DNA from: Shewanella algicola
Lineage (GTDB): Bacteria; Pseudomonadota; Gammaproteobacteria; Enterobacterales; Shewanellaceae
Length of the DNA stretch: 64,000 nucleotides
Assembly: GCF_014648035.1 (NCBI RefSeq)
Contig: NZ_BMQI01000015.1
Span: 1-64,000, forward strand
Direction: 5' to 3'
Part shown: one piece after another, positions 25,969-34,063 of the stretch
Position numbering within the stretch: position 1 is the first letter of the stretch
Layout of the letters: each line of letters starts with the position of its first letter
The notes under the pieces: generated by a model
The model's input: only the letters and a program-made list of their open reading frames with translations
What the model was told of the DNA's origin: nothing
The model's database searches: none
Made by a program: the position numbers and the translations under genes

Positions 25969-25986
25969 TTGCAGGCTCCATGCCAA
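25969..25986 (-). promoter_or_regulatory. Sigma-54 promoter of nirB operon
   Basis: The minus strand reads TTGGCATGGAGCCTGCAA. It fits TGGCAC-N5-TTGCA, with the -24 GG and -12 GC at the exact spacing, and mismatches only at CAT for CAC and CT for TT. Transcription would start near 25959, giving a leader of ~150 bases that contains the hairpins and terminator. No clear NtrC site was found upstream. Confidence 0.8.
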
Positions 25987-26029
25987 CAACAGATAAAACA
26001 TAATAAACTGATTAATATACAAAAATAAC

Positions 26030-26743
26030 TCAACCACCTTTGCGATGTATGACTGACATGTCCACCTTAGACGCAACCGCACCATAATGAGGCGCACCAC
26101 TTTTGCTCACTGCTGGATAATCTTGTTTTACTTGGGTTGTTGAGTGGGTTGTTGATAGTGTAGTACGACTCACAACAGCAATAATTTGTGCTGACATTTG
26201 CGCCAATGTGACGCCTTTTTGCATTGCTTGTTGCTGAATAATTTGATGGGCTTTTGTTTCATCAAAACCTTGTTGCATTACAATTAACTTTGCTTGGCTA
26301 AGCAATTTTATGCCGCGAATTTCTTCATCTAGTTTTTTGAATTCGGCAATCGTTTTGCTTGCTGCACTGAAACGGGCTTGCGCTAAACTCACCACGCTGG
26401 TTAACCGGTTAACTGTTAACATTTCAGGTATAAATGTGATGCGTCCACAGTCAAGTAAATGAGTCAGTTCGGTTTGTTGCCATGTTTTAGCGTTAACAAT
26501 TATCACCAAGGGCTTACTGGCTAAAATACGTTGGATTAGCCCCAAAATATGACCTTGTAAAGAATCCGTTAGCACCAGTAAAGTATCAAAATGTTGTTGC
26601 TGCAAACGCTGTTCAATTTTGGTAACTGAAGTTAATACAGTGACAGGGCCAAAGACGGTTAAACAGGCTTGATATTGTGCGATATCGCAATCTGCAACCG
26701 GTACCGCCGAAAAGCTAGTGTCACAAAAAATTAAACTGCGCAT
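26030..26743 (-). CDS. nasT: ANTAR-domain antitermination regulator NasT
   Basis: A 237-residue RNA-binding regulator. The N-terminal ~125 residues are a degenerate receiver domain: MRSLIFCD as the first strand and LLVLTD as a possible acceptor site, but the conserved Lys is replaced (FIPE instead of KP). A coiled-coil linker leads to the C-terminal ANTAR domain, with AKLIVMQQGFDETKAHQIIQ followed by QQAMQKGVTLAQMSAQII. It should bind the nirB leader and allow read-through. The ATG at 26743 is chosen because AAGGAG precedes it. It overlaps the ybiB-like gene by 13 bases. Confidence 0.9.
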   Translation of the reverse strand: MRSLIFCDTSFSAVPVADCDIAQYQACLTVFGPVTVLTSVTKIEQRLQQQHFDTLLVLTDSLQGHILGLIQRILASKPLVIIVNAKTWQQTELTHLLDCGRITFIPEMLTVNRLTSVVSLAQARFSAASKTIAEFKKLDEEIRGIKLLSQAKLIVMQQGFDETKAHQIIQQQAMQKGVTLAQMSAQIIAVVSRTTLSTTHSTTQVKQDYPAVSKSGAPHYGAVASKVDMSVIHRKGG

Positions 26744-27894
26744 AACCACTCCTTATTAACCATTGAATCAGTTTTATCTGTGACGATTAATCGTGTAGAC
26801 CAATACTGTAGACTCAATTTTTTTAATTGCTCTGTTGTTAAATCAGAGCTGTAATCTTCTGATTTGTAATGTAATAAATATAAAATAGCCATCAAAGTCG
26901 CTTGTACGCTGCTCAAGGCTTGTTCAATCATCGAACATGACATCAATGCCTTCATCGCGTCACTGTCAAAAGGCGTCATCTCGCGCCACAACAGTGCAAG
27001 CGCCTGCTCCGATAGCTCTGCCTGGCCGACTTTTGCACCAGAAAAAGCCGTTAATAAGGTGGCGATACCGACTTTTGACATCGCGATATCACTTTGCAAA
27101 CCATTAACAATTCTGATTGAAGTTTCTACGCGTGGATTCAGCTCGGTTTCGCCTTGCAAGCCTTTAAAAATGGCCACCACACCCGGTTGATAACTGTGTT
27201 GTTCAAATAGCGTTTGGCTCACGCCTTGATGAATTTTATCGATGCCTGGATGAAAATAACTGCGTAAGCTCAGTGGCGCATTAGCCGGATTAATACAACG
27301 AACAGCGGTTTGAATTAAACTGCGTAATCCGAGCTCTTGGTGTAATTGACGACATTCATCGAGCACTGGCGCTATATCACCGGCTCGCACATACACTATG
27401 CCTGAACGGTCTAATTCAGATTTAGCGGTTAATGGATCTTCACATCGCATAATATCAAGTGCATCAATACATGACTCAACATGTCGACGATGCGGTAACG
27501 CTTGGCTATCTCCGTGCAGTAAGACTCGCACACCATGATTAGCCAGTAATTTTGCCACCAGTAATAACCAGGGTAATTGCTCACGTTTACCGGCATATAC
27601 TGGCCAGTCAATTTCAACGTTTAATTGGCTCCACCCCATATCAATGGTGTGACGTAACCCAGCGACAACACCTGCAACTTCTGCCACCGTTTCGCCACGG
27701 ACTCGCATTAACATCATCGCACTGGCCATTTGCACTGGCGTCACTTTCGCCTGCGCAAAACCCTGTATCAGCAAGCTTGCCTCGGCGAACGTTAAACTGC
27801 GCGAGCCTTTTTCGCCTTTACCTAAGGCTTTGATCAGTAATTTAAAGTCAAATTCTGCCACTGAGGTTAAGGTTAATTCACCTATTTTAGGCAT
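26731..27894 (-). CDS. ybiB: YbiB/TrpD2-like phosphoribosyltransferase-family protein
   Basis: A 387-residue cytosolic protein of the anthranilate-phosphoribosyltransferase fold (nucleoside phosphorylase type). Signs are the helical N-domain LLIKALGKGEKGSRSLTFAE, the DWPVYAGKREQLPWLLLVAK segment in place of the glycine-rich PRPP loop, and PLSLRSYFHPGIDKIHQGVS. YbiB relatives bind nucleic acids and have no known enzyme activity. Its place between cobA and nasT in the nitrate operon is recurrent in proteobacteria. The start ATG overlaps the cobA end by 8 bases; an upstream ATG at 27924 is less likely. Confidence 0.85.
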   Translation of the reverse strand: MPKIGELTLTSVAEFDFKLLIKALGKGEKGSRSLTFAEASLLIQGFAQAKVTPVQMASAMMLMRVRGETVAEVAGVVAGLRHTIDMGWSQLNVEIDWPVYAGKREQLPWLLLVAKLLANHGVRVLLHGDSQALPHRRHVESCIDALDIMRCEDPLTAKSELDRSGIVYVRAGDIAPVLDECRQLHQELGLRSLIQTAVRCINPANAPLSLRSYFHPGIDKIHQGVSQTLFEQHSYQPGVVAIFKGLQGETELNPRVETSIRIVNGLQSDIAMSKVGIATLLTAFSGAKVGQAELSEQALALLWREMTPFDSDAMKALMSCSMIEQALSSVQATLMAILYLLHYKSEDYSSDLTTEQLKKLSLQYWSTRLIVTDKTDSMVNKEWLCAV

Positions 27895-28744
27895 ACATGG
27901 CCTCATACTGATTTGTGTCATCAATATCTGTTAATAACATCGCTAATTGTTGTCCGACGCTGACCACCTCACCGATAATAATTAATGTTGGCCCCGCATC
28001 ATGTATGGACATTGCTGCTTGTGCCATTGTAGATACCGTTGCATACGTGATGATTTGATTTGTGCGGCCACCGTTAGTGACAAATGCCACCGGCAGCGAG
28101 CCCTGACAATTCGCTTCGAGCAACCCAGTTGCAATGCGATTGGCTTGCTCTTTGCCCATATAAAACACAAGGGTCGATTGGGCGGCTAACAATGCTTGCC
28201 ATTGCGTTGGAGCACCAGCGTTGTCGGCATTGGTCATTTTGGTACCAGTAATTAAAGTGACGCTGCGCGCCATACCGCGAAATGTCAGCGGGATCCCGCT
28301 GCTTGATGCACTCCCAAGCGCCGCTGTAACGCCAGCAATAAATTGCGATCTTACATTGTGCTCAGCTAAATAAAGCGCCTCTTCAGCTCCGCGGCCAAAA
28401 ATATGCGGGTCACCACCTTTTAGGCGCACCACTTTATGGCCTTGTTTAGCAAGCTTAAGTAATAATGCGTTAATGTCGTCTTGTTTAATGCTTGGCTGGC
28501 CGCAACGTTTGCCGACAAAATGACGCTGACAGTGACTACTGACTAAAGTCAAAATGTCACTGCTCACTAAGCTGTCGTACACTAATACATCAGCCTGGGC
28601 GACAATGCGCGCTGCTTTAATCGTCATTAAATCGAGCTGGCCACATCCGGCACCTACAATGGCAACTTCACCAGGGTGTAACGCGGTAACAGAGTCGCCG
28701 TCAATAGGCTTAACACTTTGGATTAATCCATCAAGGGTATTCAT
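27887..28744 (-). CDS. cobA: Uroporphyrinogen-III C-methyltransferase (sirohaem synthesis)
   Basis: A 285-residue methyltransferase. The family motifs are VAIVGAGCGQLDLMTIKAAR (~28-47, SAM loop), VVRLKGGDPHIFGRGAEEAL (~107-126) and VTAALGSASSSGIPLTFRGM. It methylates uroporphyrinogen III to precorrin-2, the route to sirohaem. Sirohaem is the cofactor of NirB, which explains why the gene lies with the nitrate reductase. It is a single-domain enzyme without the CysG dehydrogenase half. Its start overlaps the nasA end by 1 base. Confidence 0.95.
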   Translation of the reverse strand: MNTLDGLIQSVKPIDGDSVTALHPGEVAIVGAGCGQLDLMTIKAARIVAQADVLVYDSLVSSDILTLVSSHCQRHFVGKRCGQPSIKQDDINALLLKLAKQGHKVVRLKGGDPHIFGRGAEEALYLAEHNVRSQFIAGVTAALGSASSSGIPLTFRGMARSVTLITGTKMTNADNAGAPTQWQALLAAQSTLVFYMGKEQANRIATGLLEANCQGSLPVAFVTNGGRTNQIITYATVSTMAQAAMSIHDAGPTLIIIGEVVSVGQQLAMLLTDIDDTNQYEAMYA

Positions 28745-31551
28745 TAGGCGACATCCTCTTCTGTTACATTAGGGTATTGATACCCGCTATACGATAAAGC
28801 CTGTTGCCAGTGCGATTGCGCACATTGCTTAACTTCACTATTGCAGCTGCCACATTGACGACCACAGCCCAGAGTGGATTGCGTATTATCCAAGGCGTTG
28901 ACAAAACTCAGTTTTTTCAGGCCGTCATTAAACATTTGTTGATCAAATTGCGCGTTAATCTCATCTGCGATTTGTGCTTCAGTCACCCCAGTACACGCAC
29001 AGACGAGTGGACTATTACCCGCTTGAATTTGTTGGTGTAACTGCTTTATAAATGCAGAATCTAGTTGTTTACCAATAAATCCATTTAGCGGCTCTAGAGC
29101 CAATCCGATTTGGCTTGAAGACAGAATTTTAAGCGCGGTAACATTGTTTTTAACCATGTTACATTGAATATAAAAACATTGATTATCGTAGGTAAATGAC
29201 CATGACAATGAGTGGGGCGTTGCCTGATATGTAAAGCTTTTTTCAGAGTAACTAAAGCCCACATGATGACAAACTCCGCTAGACAAGGTTTGTGCAACTT
29301 GCCAGCATAGGCCATCTGCGGCGGGATCATGCAACCCAAATACCACGCCCTGCAATGCCAGTTCGATGCGCGTTAAGATCACTGGTTGACATTTAAATCC
29401 AGGTTGTTGTGATAAAGGGTCGACGCGGTTATCAATTGCCTGGTTAACTCCTTTACCCAATGAAAACTGGGCCGACCAATGCATTGACATAAAAGCGATA
29501 TTCTCAGCCATATCTTCATCGGCGACGACTCTGGCTGTTGCCTTATTCTGCTCAGCATTTTTTTGTGCTGTAGAATTTTGTGCAGAACGATTGGCTTGCA
29601 TATCATTGATAGCGTCAATACGGACTAAATCACCTTCTGTTAATGATAACGAGGCGAGTTTGTTTGGGTGAAGCTGGATTATTGGTTCTGGGATACTCGC
29701 GCGTAAGCTGGCAATATGACCAGTACGCGTCATGGTATGCCATTGATCGCGACTGCGGCCACTATTGAGTAATACGGTCGTTTCTGCTGTGTCAGTTGTT
29801 TCTGCTGCATTGAGACCCTTAGGTACGATAAATTGCGCTTTAGCGCTTGGCGTGGCAAACACACCTTGGCTAAATAAACGTAAACCGGTTTGGCCGATAT
29901 GCTCTGCTGAAGCGATGGGCCATTGTGTCGGAGCTAGATTGTCATACTCTTGCTGGGTTAAATTCGCTAATCCACTGATGTCGAATACTTTACCGGCAAA
30001 GGTTTGCTTAACTTGAGCAGATAAACAGGCAAATTCATTAAACACACTGGCATTAGTTTTAAATTCAAATCCCTGAAAACCCATTTTTTGTGCAACTTGG
30101 CTTATCGCCCACCAATCAGGTTTACTTTGGCCTTTAGGCACGATAAAACCACGTTGGCGGCTTATTGTGCGTTCACTATTGGTTACTGTGCCACACTTTT
30201 CCGACCACCCTTGTGCAGGTAGTAATACATCTGCCAGTTTTGCGGTATCTGAATCTGGAGTGATTTCTGACACCACCACAAAGGGGCAATCAGCCAATGC
30301 TTGAGCAATCTTATTAGTGTTTGGCAATGACACCACAGGATTAGTCCCCATGATCCAAATGGCTTTTATTGTACCTTCAGCAAGCGCATCAAACATATCA
30401 ACAGCGGCTAAGCCTTTTTTGTCTGCTACGGCATCTACTTGCCAGAAGTTTGCTAATAATTGTTGTTCTGGCGTAGAAAATCCCATATGACACGCCAATT
30501 GTGTTGCTAAGCCTCCCACCTCACGACCACCCATTGCATTGGGTTGCCCTGTCAGTGAGAAAAAACCGCATCCCGCCTGGCCGATGTGGCCTAGCGCAAG
30601 ATGACAATGAATAATCGCTTGGGTTATTTCAGTACCAATGACCGACTGATTAACGCCTTGGCATGAAGCAGTAAGCACTTTATTGTCATTAATAAACAGC
30701 TGATAAAATTGAGTTAATGCAGCTAAAGACACGCCAACTTGTTTAGCAAGGCTAGCTAGATTGCAACTTAATTGCTGGGCGCTTTCAATAATCTCGTTAT
30801 AACCCTGAGTGTGAGCAGCAATAAAGTCATGATTGACACTGTTACTGTCGGCTAAAAAGCCGAGCAAGCCATGAAACAAGGCTAAATCTGCACCTGGTTT
30901 AATGGCTAAATGAATATCCGCTTGTTTGGCTGTTGCTGTTGCAATGGGGTCGATAACCACTAACTGGCTATGATTAGCCTTTTTGGCCGCTAAAATGCGT
31001 TGAAACAATACTGGGTGGGTCCAGGCTGTATTTGCACCAATCAATACTATAACGTCTGCGTGCTCAATATCATCGTAACAACCTGGCACCACATCCTCAC
31101 CAAAGCAGCCCTGCATCGCACTCACCGCAGATGACATACAAAGGCGTGAATTAGTGTCAACGTTAGCGGTTTTTAAATAGCCTTTAGCAAATTTGTTTGC
31201 GACATAATAATCTTCGGTGAGTAACTGACCAGAAAGGTACAGTGCGACTGAATCTGGGCCAAATTCGGCAATGGTATTGGCAAACTTATCGGCAATTAAG
31301 CTGCTTGCGTCATCCCAATTTATCGGCTTCCCAGAGCGTAACATCGGATACCGAAGCACATTAGGTTGGGCTAAACTATCGAGAAGTCGCTCACCTTTAG
31401 CACATAAATGTCCATGGTTGGCAGGATGGTTAATGTCACCTGTAAGCGTTAAATTTGCGCGTTCAACTTTTTCCCAATCAGCTTGAGTAGAGGACACACT
31501 AACCCCGCATCCTACACCACAATAAGCACAAGTTGATTGGATAGCTGACAT
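28744..31551 (-). CDS. nasA: Assimilatory nitrate reductase catalytic subunit NasA
   Basis: A 935-residue cytosolic bis-MGD molybdoenzyme. The N-terminal [4Fe-4S] ligands are CAYCGVGCGV. The molybdopterin domains include LRYPMLRSGKPINWDDA and IMGTNPVVSLPNTNKI. The C-terminal BFD-like [2Fe-2S] module is CACTGVTEAQIADEI with LGCGRQCGSCNSEV. It reduces nitrate to nitrite. No NasB-type NADH subunit is present, so electrons probably come from ferredoxin or flavodoxin, or from a partner elsewhere. I choose the ATG at 31551 (MSAIQSTCAYC), preceded by AAAGGGTCAAAGT, over the ATG six codons upstream. Confidence 0.95.
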   Translation of the reverse strand: MSAIQSTCAYCGVGCGVSVSSTQADWEKVERANLTLTGDINHPANHGHLCAKGERLLDSLAQPNVLRYPMLRSGKPINWDDASSLIADKFANTIAEFGPDSVALYLSGQLLTEDYYVANKFAKGYLKTANVDTNSRLCMSSAVSAMQGCFGEDVVPGCYDDIEHADVIVLIGANTAWTHPVLFQRILAAKKANHSQLVVIDPIATATAKQADIHLAIKPGADLALFHGLLGFLADSNSVNHDFIAAHTQGYNEIIESAQQLSCNLASLAKQVGVSLAALTQFYQLFINDNKVLTASCQGVNQSVIGTEITQAIIHCHLALGHIGQAGCGFFSLTGQPNAMGGREVGGLATQLACHMGFSTPEQQLLANFWQVDAVADKKGLAAVDMFDALAEGTIKAIWIMGTNPVVSLPNTNKIAQALADCPFVVVSEITPDSDTAKLADVLLPAQGWSEKCGTVTNSERTISRQRGFIVPKGQSKPDWWAISQVAQKMGFQGFEFKTNASVFNEFACLSAQVKQTFAGKVFDISGLANLTQQEYDNLAPTQWPIASAEHIGQTGLRLFSQGVFATPSAKAQFIVPKGLNAAETTDTAETTVLLNSGRSRDQWHTMTRTGHIASLRASIPEPIIQLHPNKLASLSLTEGDLVRIDAINDMQANRSAQNSTAQKNAEQNKATARVVADEDMAENIAFMSMHWSAQFSLGKGVNQAIDNRVDPLSQQPGFKCQPVILTRIELALQGVVFGLHDPAADGLCWQVAQTLSSGVCHHVGFSYSEKSFTYQATPHSLSWSFTYDNQCFYIQCNMVKNNVTALKILSSSQIGLALEPLNGFIGKQLDSAFIKQLHQQIQAGNSPLVCACTGVTEAQIADEINAQFDQQMFNDGLKKLSFVNALDNTQSTLGCGRQCGSCNSEVKQCAQSHWQQALSYSGYQYPNVTEEDVA

Positions 31552-31590
31552 ACTTTGACCCTTTCGCATTCATCATTTATTGATGTTAGT

Positions 31591-31610
31591 ACTGCGAAAG
31601 CTGTGCCAAA
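31591..31610 (-). promoter_or_regulatory. Sigma-54 promoter of nasA operon
   Basis: The minus strand reads TTTGGCACAGCTTTCGCAGT. TGGCAC and GCA are spaced exactly as the -24/-12 elements of RpoN promoters. The start point would fall near 31580, about 30 bases before the nasA start. The sequence also forms one arm (CTTTCGCA) of an inverted repeat whose other arm, TGCGAAAG, abuts the nasA ribosome site. Confidence 0.82.
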
Positions 31611-31672
31611 AAATTAACTTACTGATTTAATGTAGAATTAGAAAATATAATATTGGGTTTGCCCCAACATTT

Positions 31673-31708
31673 GCGCAACAAAAGTGCAAGGTGGCACAAT
31701 TGAAGTGC
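31673..31708. promoter_or_regulatory. Two candidate NtrC binding sites upstream of nasA
   Basis: GCACAATTGAAGTGC (31694-31708) and GCGCAACAAAAGTGC (31673-31687) both fit the NtrC dyad GCACY-N5-RGTGC; the first misses one base, the second two. They are 21 bases apart, two helical turns, and lie about 70-110 bases upstream of the sigma-54 promoter, the usual enhancer distance. Confidence 0.75.
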
Positions 31709-31731
31709 GTATCTACTTGAAAACAATAGAC

Positions 31732-31759
31732 TTTGTATACCTCGAAAGAGGTATACAAA
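31732..31759. repeat. Perfect 12-bp inverted repeat
   Basis: TTTGTATACCTC pairs perfectly with GAGGTATACAAA around a GAAA loop. It lies between the cctA terminator and the NtrC-like sites. No T run follows on either strand, so it is not an ordinary terminator. It may be an operator or an RNA hairpin. Confidence 0.7.
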
Positions 31760-31797
31760 TCATCTGCAAGGGGGATTTTAAGATGAGGCAGAAACAA

Positions 31798-31822
31798 AAA
31801 TACCGACACGAATGTCGGTATT
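31798..31822 (-). terminator. Intrinsic terminator of cctA
   Basis: On the minus strand ACCGACA-TTCG-TGTCGGT, with the extra-stable UUCG loop, is followed by ATTTTTGTTTC, 20 bases after the cytochrome stop. Confidence 0.9.
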
Positions 31823-31841
31823 TTGAATTTATTCGAACAGC

Positions 31842-32174
31842 TTATTCTGCAGTACGACCATCATCATGACATGTATCACAAGTTGGTTTTTCACCTACAG
31901 TAATTTCATGAGGCGCGTGACAATCAGCACACATTAGCATGCCGTCATGCGCTTGGTGAGTAGCGTCCATTTCCTCAAGAGAGCCGTGACAACTTTGACA
32001 TTGTTCGAACTCAAATTCTCCATCAGCTGATGGCTCGCCGTCAGCGTGACAGTTTTCACAGCCACCCATTTCAACGTGAAACTCAGCAAGAGTTTCATCA
32101 GCAGCGAATGATGCTGAAGACATCATTACAGCAAATCCAGCGGCAAACAACGCACTAAGTAGTTTATTGCTCAT
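31842..32174 (-). CDS. cctA: Small periplasmic tetraheme cytochrome c (STC/CctA)
   Basis: A 110-residue precursor. The signal peptide [24 protein letters not shown] is cleaved before ADETLAEFH. Four CxxCH haem sites follow (CENCH, CQSCH, CADCH, CDTCH), with further His residues as distal ligands. This is the Shewanella small tetraheme cytochrome, an abundant periplasmic electron shuttle between CymA and outer-membrane or periplasmic reductases under anaerobiosis. The ATG at 32174 is chosen because GGAGGAATATAAG precedes it; an upstream ATG at 32189 lies before this ribosome site. It is monocistronic. Confidence 0.96.
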   Translation of the reverse strand: MSNKLLSALFAAGFAVMMSSASFAADETLAEFHVEMGGCENCHADGEPSADGEFEFEQCQSCHGSLEEMDATHQAHDGMLMCADCHAPHEITVGEKPTCDTCHDDGRTAE

Positions 32175-32520
32175 CTTATATTCCTCCATTATGTGTGTAT
32201 ATTCGCATTCTTTTTAACCGATGCGGAACAAACACAGCAGCACGATACTTCACTTAAAAAAGCCCAACTCTTTATAGATCACATCAATCAAAATCAATAG
32301 ACTATATAAAAGTAGTTAACCAATTAACTTTAAGCAAAATTAATTTAGATTAAGTAATAATAGCAGTGTTATCTACTAGAATATGTGCGCTACATCATGT
32401 AACTCGATGGTTTTTAGTCAATAAATTCAAGTTAACTGCAATTTTGAACTGTTAACGCTACTATCAAACACAACGGTGATGCGTAAAACATGTCGGTTTA
32501 ATGCTTATTGATATAACACA
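32175..32520. other. Long AT-rich upstream region of cctA
   Basis: About 350 bases without a gene. A TGTGATCT half-site (minus strand, near 32276-32283) resembles half a CRP site, but its partner half is poor. TTGAT-N4-ATTGA nearby is an incomplete FNR-type match. I cannot assign a promoter with confidence. Confidence 0.4.
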
Positions 32521-32526
32521 ATAAAA

Positions 32527-32546
32527 AGCCCCAACATATTGGGGCT
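32527..32546 (-). terminator. Intrinsic terminator of the dehydrogenase gene
   Basis: The perfect stem AGCCCCAA-CATA-TTGGGGCT is followed on the minus strand by TTTTTATTG, 28 bases after the stop of the 32575-33450 gene. Confidence 0.88.
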
Positions 32547-32574
32547 AAAGCAATGGTTGCAATTAAAGGTGATA

Positions 32575-33450
32575 TTAATCGCGTGTCTTTTCAAGACGTG
32601 CCAGTAAGCTCGAGGTATCCCAACGGTTACCTTTCATTGCTTGTACTTCCGAGTAAAATTGATCAACTAATGCTGTAACGGGTAAATGACTGCCATTTCG
32701 GCGCGCTTCATCTAATGCAATACCTAAATCTTTACGCATCCAATCAATCGCAAAACCAAAATCGTATTTACCTTGCCACATGGTTTGATAGCGGTTTTCC
32801 ATTTGCCAACTTTGCGCTGCACCTTTACTGATAACTTCAATCACTTTAAGGCCATCTAAACCGGCACTTTTGGCAAAGTGAAGCCCTTCAGCTAACCCCT
32901 GAACCACACCAGCAATACAAATTTGATTAACCATTTTGGTTAATTGCCCTGAGCCCACCGGCCCTAACAATTCAGCACAGCGGCTATATGCAGTAATCAC
33001 AGGTTTAATGGCATCAAAGTCGACAGGATCGCCACCCATCATGACGGTTAACACACCATTTTCAGCCCCGGCTTGACCTCCAGACACAGGCGCATCTAAA
33101 AAAGCAATATTAAACGGTTTAATATGCGCAGCTATCTCACGAGCAACATCCGCAGAAGCTGTCGTGTGATCGACCAACACTGAACCTGCATGCATGCCGT
33201 GAATCACACCTTTCTCACCCAACACCACTTGGCGAAGGTCATCATCATTACCGACACAGGTAAACACAATATCCTGGCCTTTCGCTGCATCTTTTGGTGT
33301 AGCGGCAGATTGACCACCATATTGCTCAACCCACTTAGCGGCTTTTGCGGCGGTACGATTGTAGACGGTGACCTCATGGCCACTGTTAACTAAATGCCCC
33401 GCCATCGGGTACCCCATAACGCCTAAACCAATAAATGCGACTTTGGCCAT
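32575..33450 (-). CDS. NAD(P)-dependent beta-hydroxyacid dehydrogenase (GarR/MmsB/GLYR type)
   Basis: A 291-residue cytosolic oxidoreductase. The N-terminal Rossmann domain begins VAFIGLGVMGYPMAGHLVNSG with NRT (cofactor choice, ~31-33). The substrate motif is DAPVSGGQAGAENGVLTVMM (~119-138), and the catalytic Lys lies in GQLTKMVNQICIAG. Candidate substrates are tartronate semialdehyde, 3-hydroxyisobutyrate or glyoxylate-type acids; the sequence alone does not decide. The NRT after the second strand suggests NADPH. It follows the thioesterase gene by 14 bases and is probably co-transcribed with it. Confidence 0.88.
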   Translation of the reverse strand: MAKVAFIGLGVMGYPMAGHLVNSGHEVTVYNRTAAKAAKWVEQYGGQSAATPKDAAKGQDIVFTCVGNDDDLRQVVLGEKGVIHGMHAGSVLVDHTTASADVAREIAAHIKPFNIAFLDAPVSGGQAGAENGVLTVMMGGDPVDFDAIKPVITAYSRCAELLGPVGSGQLTKMVNQICIAGVVQGLAEGLHFAKSAGLDGLKVIEVISKGAAQSWQMENRYQTMWQGKYDFGFAIDWMRKDLGIALDEARRNGSHLPVTALVDQFYSEVQAMKGNRWDTSSLLARLEKTRD

Positions 33451-33464
33451 GATGTTTTCCTTAT

Positions 33465-33953
33465 TTATTCAACTGAAGGTTTAACGTGAGCTTCCATTTC
33501 TGCGCCAATACGCTTGCGCATATCCATCAAGCGTAATGCACTATCGCGTAAGCGAACATCATCTGTCGTTGCCGGTATCCATTCAGGAACCGATGTTGGA
33601 TGACCTTCATCGTCAACAGCAACCATAATAACAATACAATGCGTGGTTAAATGACGATCTGAATCTTTTGGATCGCCTGCTTTAACATCAATGCCAATAT
33701 GCATTGATGTTGTACCGGTATAAATCACTTTACCCGTCACTTCAACAATATTACCGACATGAATGGGTTTAACAAAACGAATGCCGCCAGCATAAACAGT
33801 AATACAATACTTACCACTCCATCCTGCTGCAGCGGCATAAGCCGCTAAATCGATCCATTTCATCACCGCACCACCGTGCACCTTACCGCCGAAATTAACA
33901 TCTGCAGGTTCGGCCAAAAAACGCAATGTAAGCTGTCTATCTTTACCGGCCAT
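33465..33953 (-). CDS. Acyl-CoA thioesterase, hotdog fold (YciA/BACH type)
   Basis: A 162-residue cytosolic thioesterase. The YciA-type motif NFGGKVHGGAVMKWIDLAAY (~20-39), with the catalytic Asp, is followed by GIRFVKPIHVGNIVEVTGKV, and the C-terminal tail is charged. It hydrolyses acyl-CoA with broad range in relatives. It is the first gene of the pair with the dehydrogenase and lies 110 bases after fabF's end, beyond the fabF terminator. Confidence 0.9.
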   Translation of the reverse strand: MAGKDRQLTLRFLAEPADVNFGGKVHGGAVMKWIDLAAYAAAAGWSGKYCITVYAGGIRFVKPIHVGNIVEVTGKVIYTGTTSMHIGIDVKAGDPKDSDRHLTTHCIVIMVAVDDEGHPTSVPEWIPATTDDVRLRDSALRLMDMRKRIGAEMEAHVKPSVE

Positions 33954-34024
33954 AAAGCCTCCAATTCATTCGATGGTGTACCGCACGTCATTCAAATCGA
34001 CAACGATACACTGAGTACTTTTAC

Positions 34025-34051
34025 AAAAAAAGCGCACTAGGCGCTTTTTTT
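34025..34051 (-). terminator. Intrinsic terminator of fabF
   Basis: The stem AAAAAAAGCGC / GCGCTTTTTTT with loop ACTAG lies 12 bases after the fabF stop. It has T runs on both strands. Confidence 0.9.
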
Positions 34052-34063
34052 AAATCATGTACA

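Noticed and set aside
26081-26110. NtrC site upstream of the nirB sigma-54 promoter
   Set aside because: GCACCATAATGAGGC fits only one half of the dyad, and the spacing of nearby GCAC boxes is wrong.
31684-31869. Open frame of 61 residues on the plus strand between cctA and nasA
   Set aside because: It runs through NtrC-like sites, a 12-bp palindrome and the cctA terminator, and shows no coding character.
32270-32300. CRP or FNR site upstream of cctA
   Set aside because: Only half of each dyad matches (TGTGATCT; TTGAT-N4-ATTGA). The regulation is plausible from knowledge of the gene but is not shown by the sequence.
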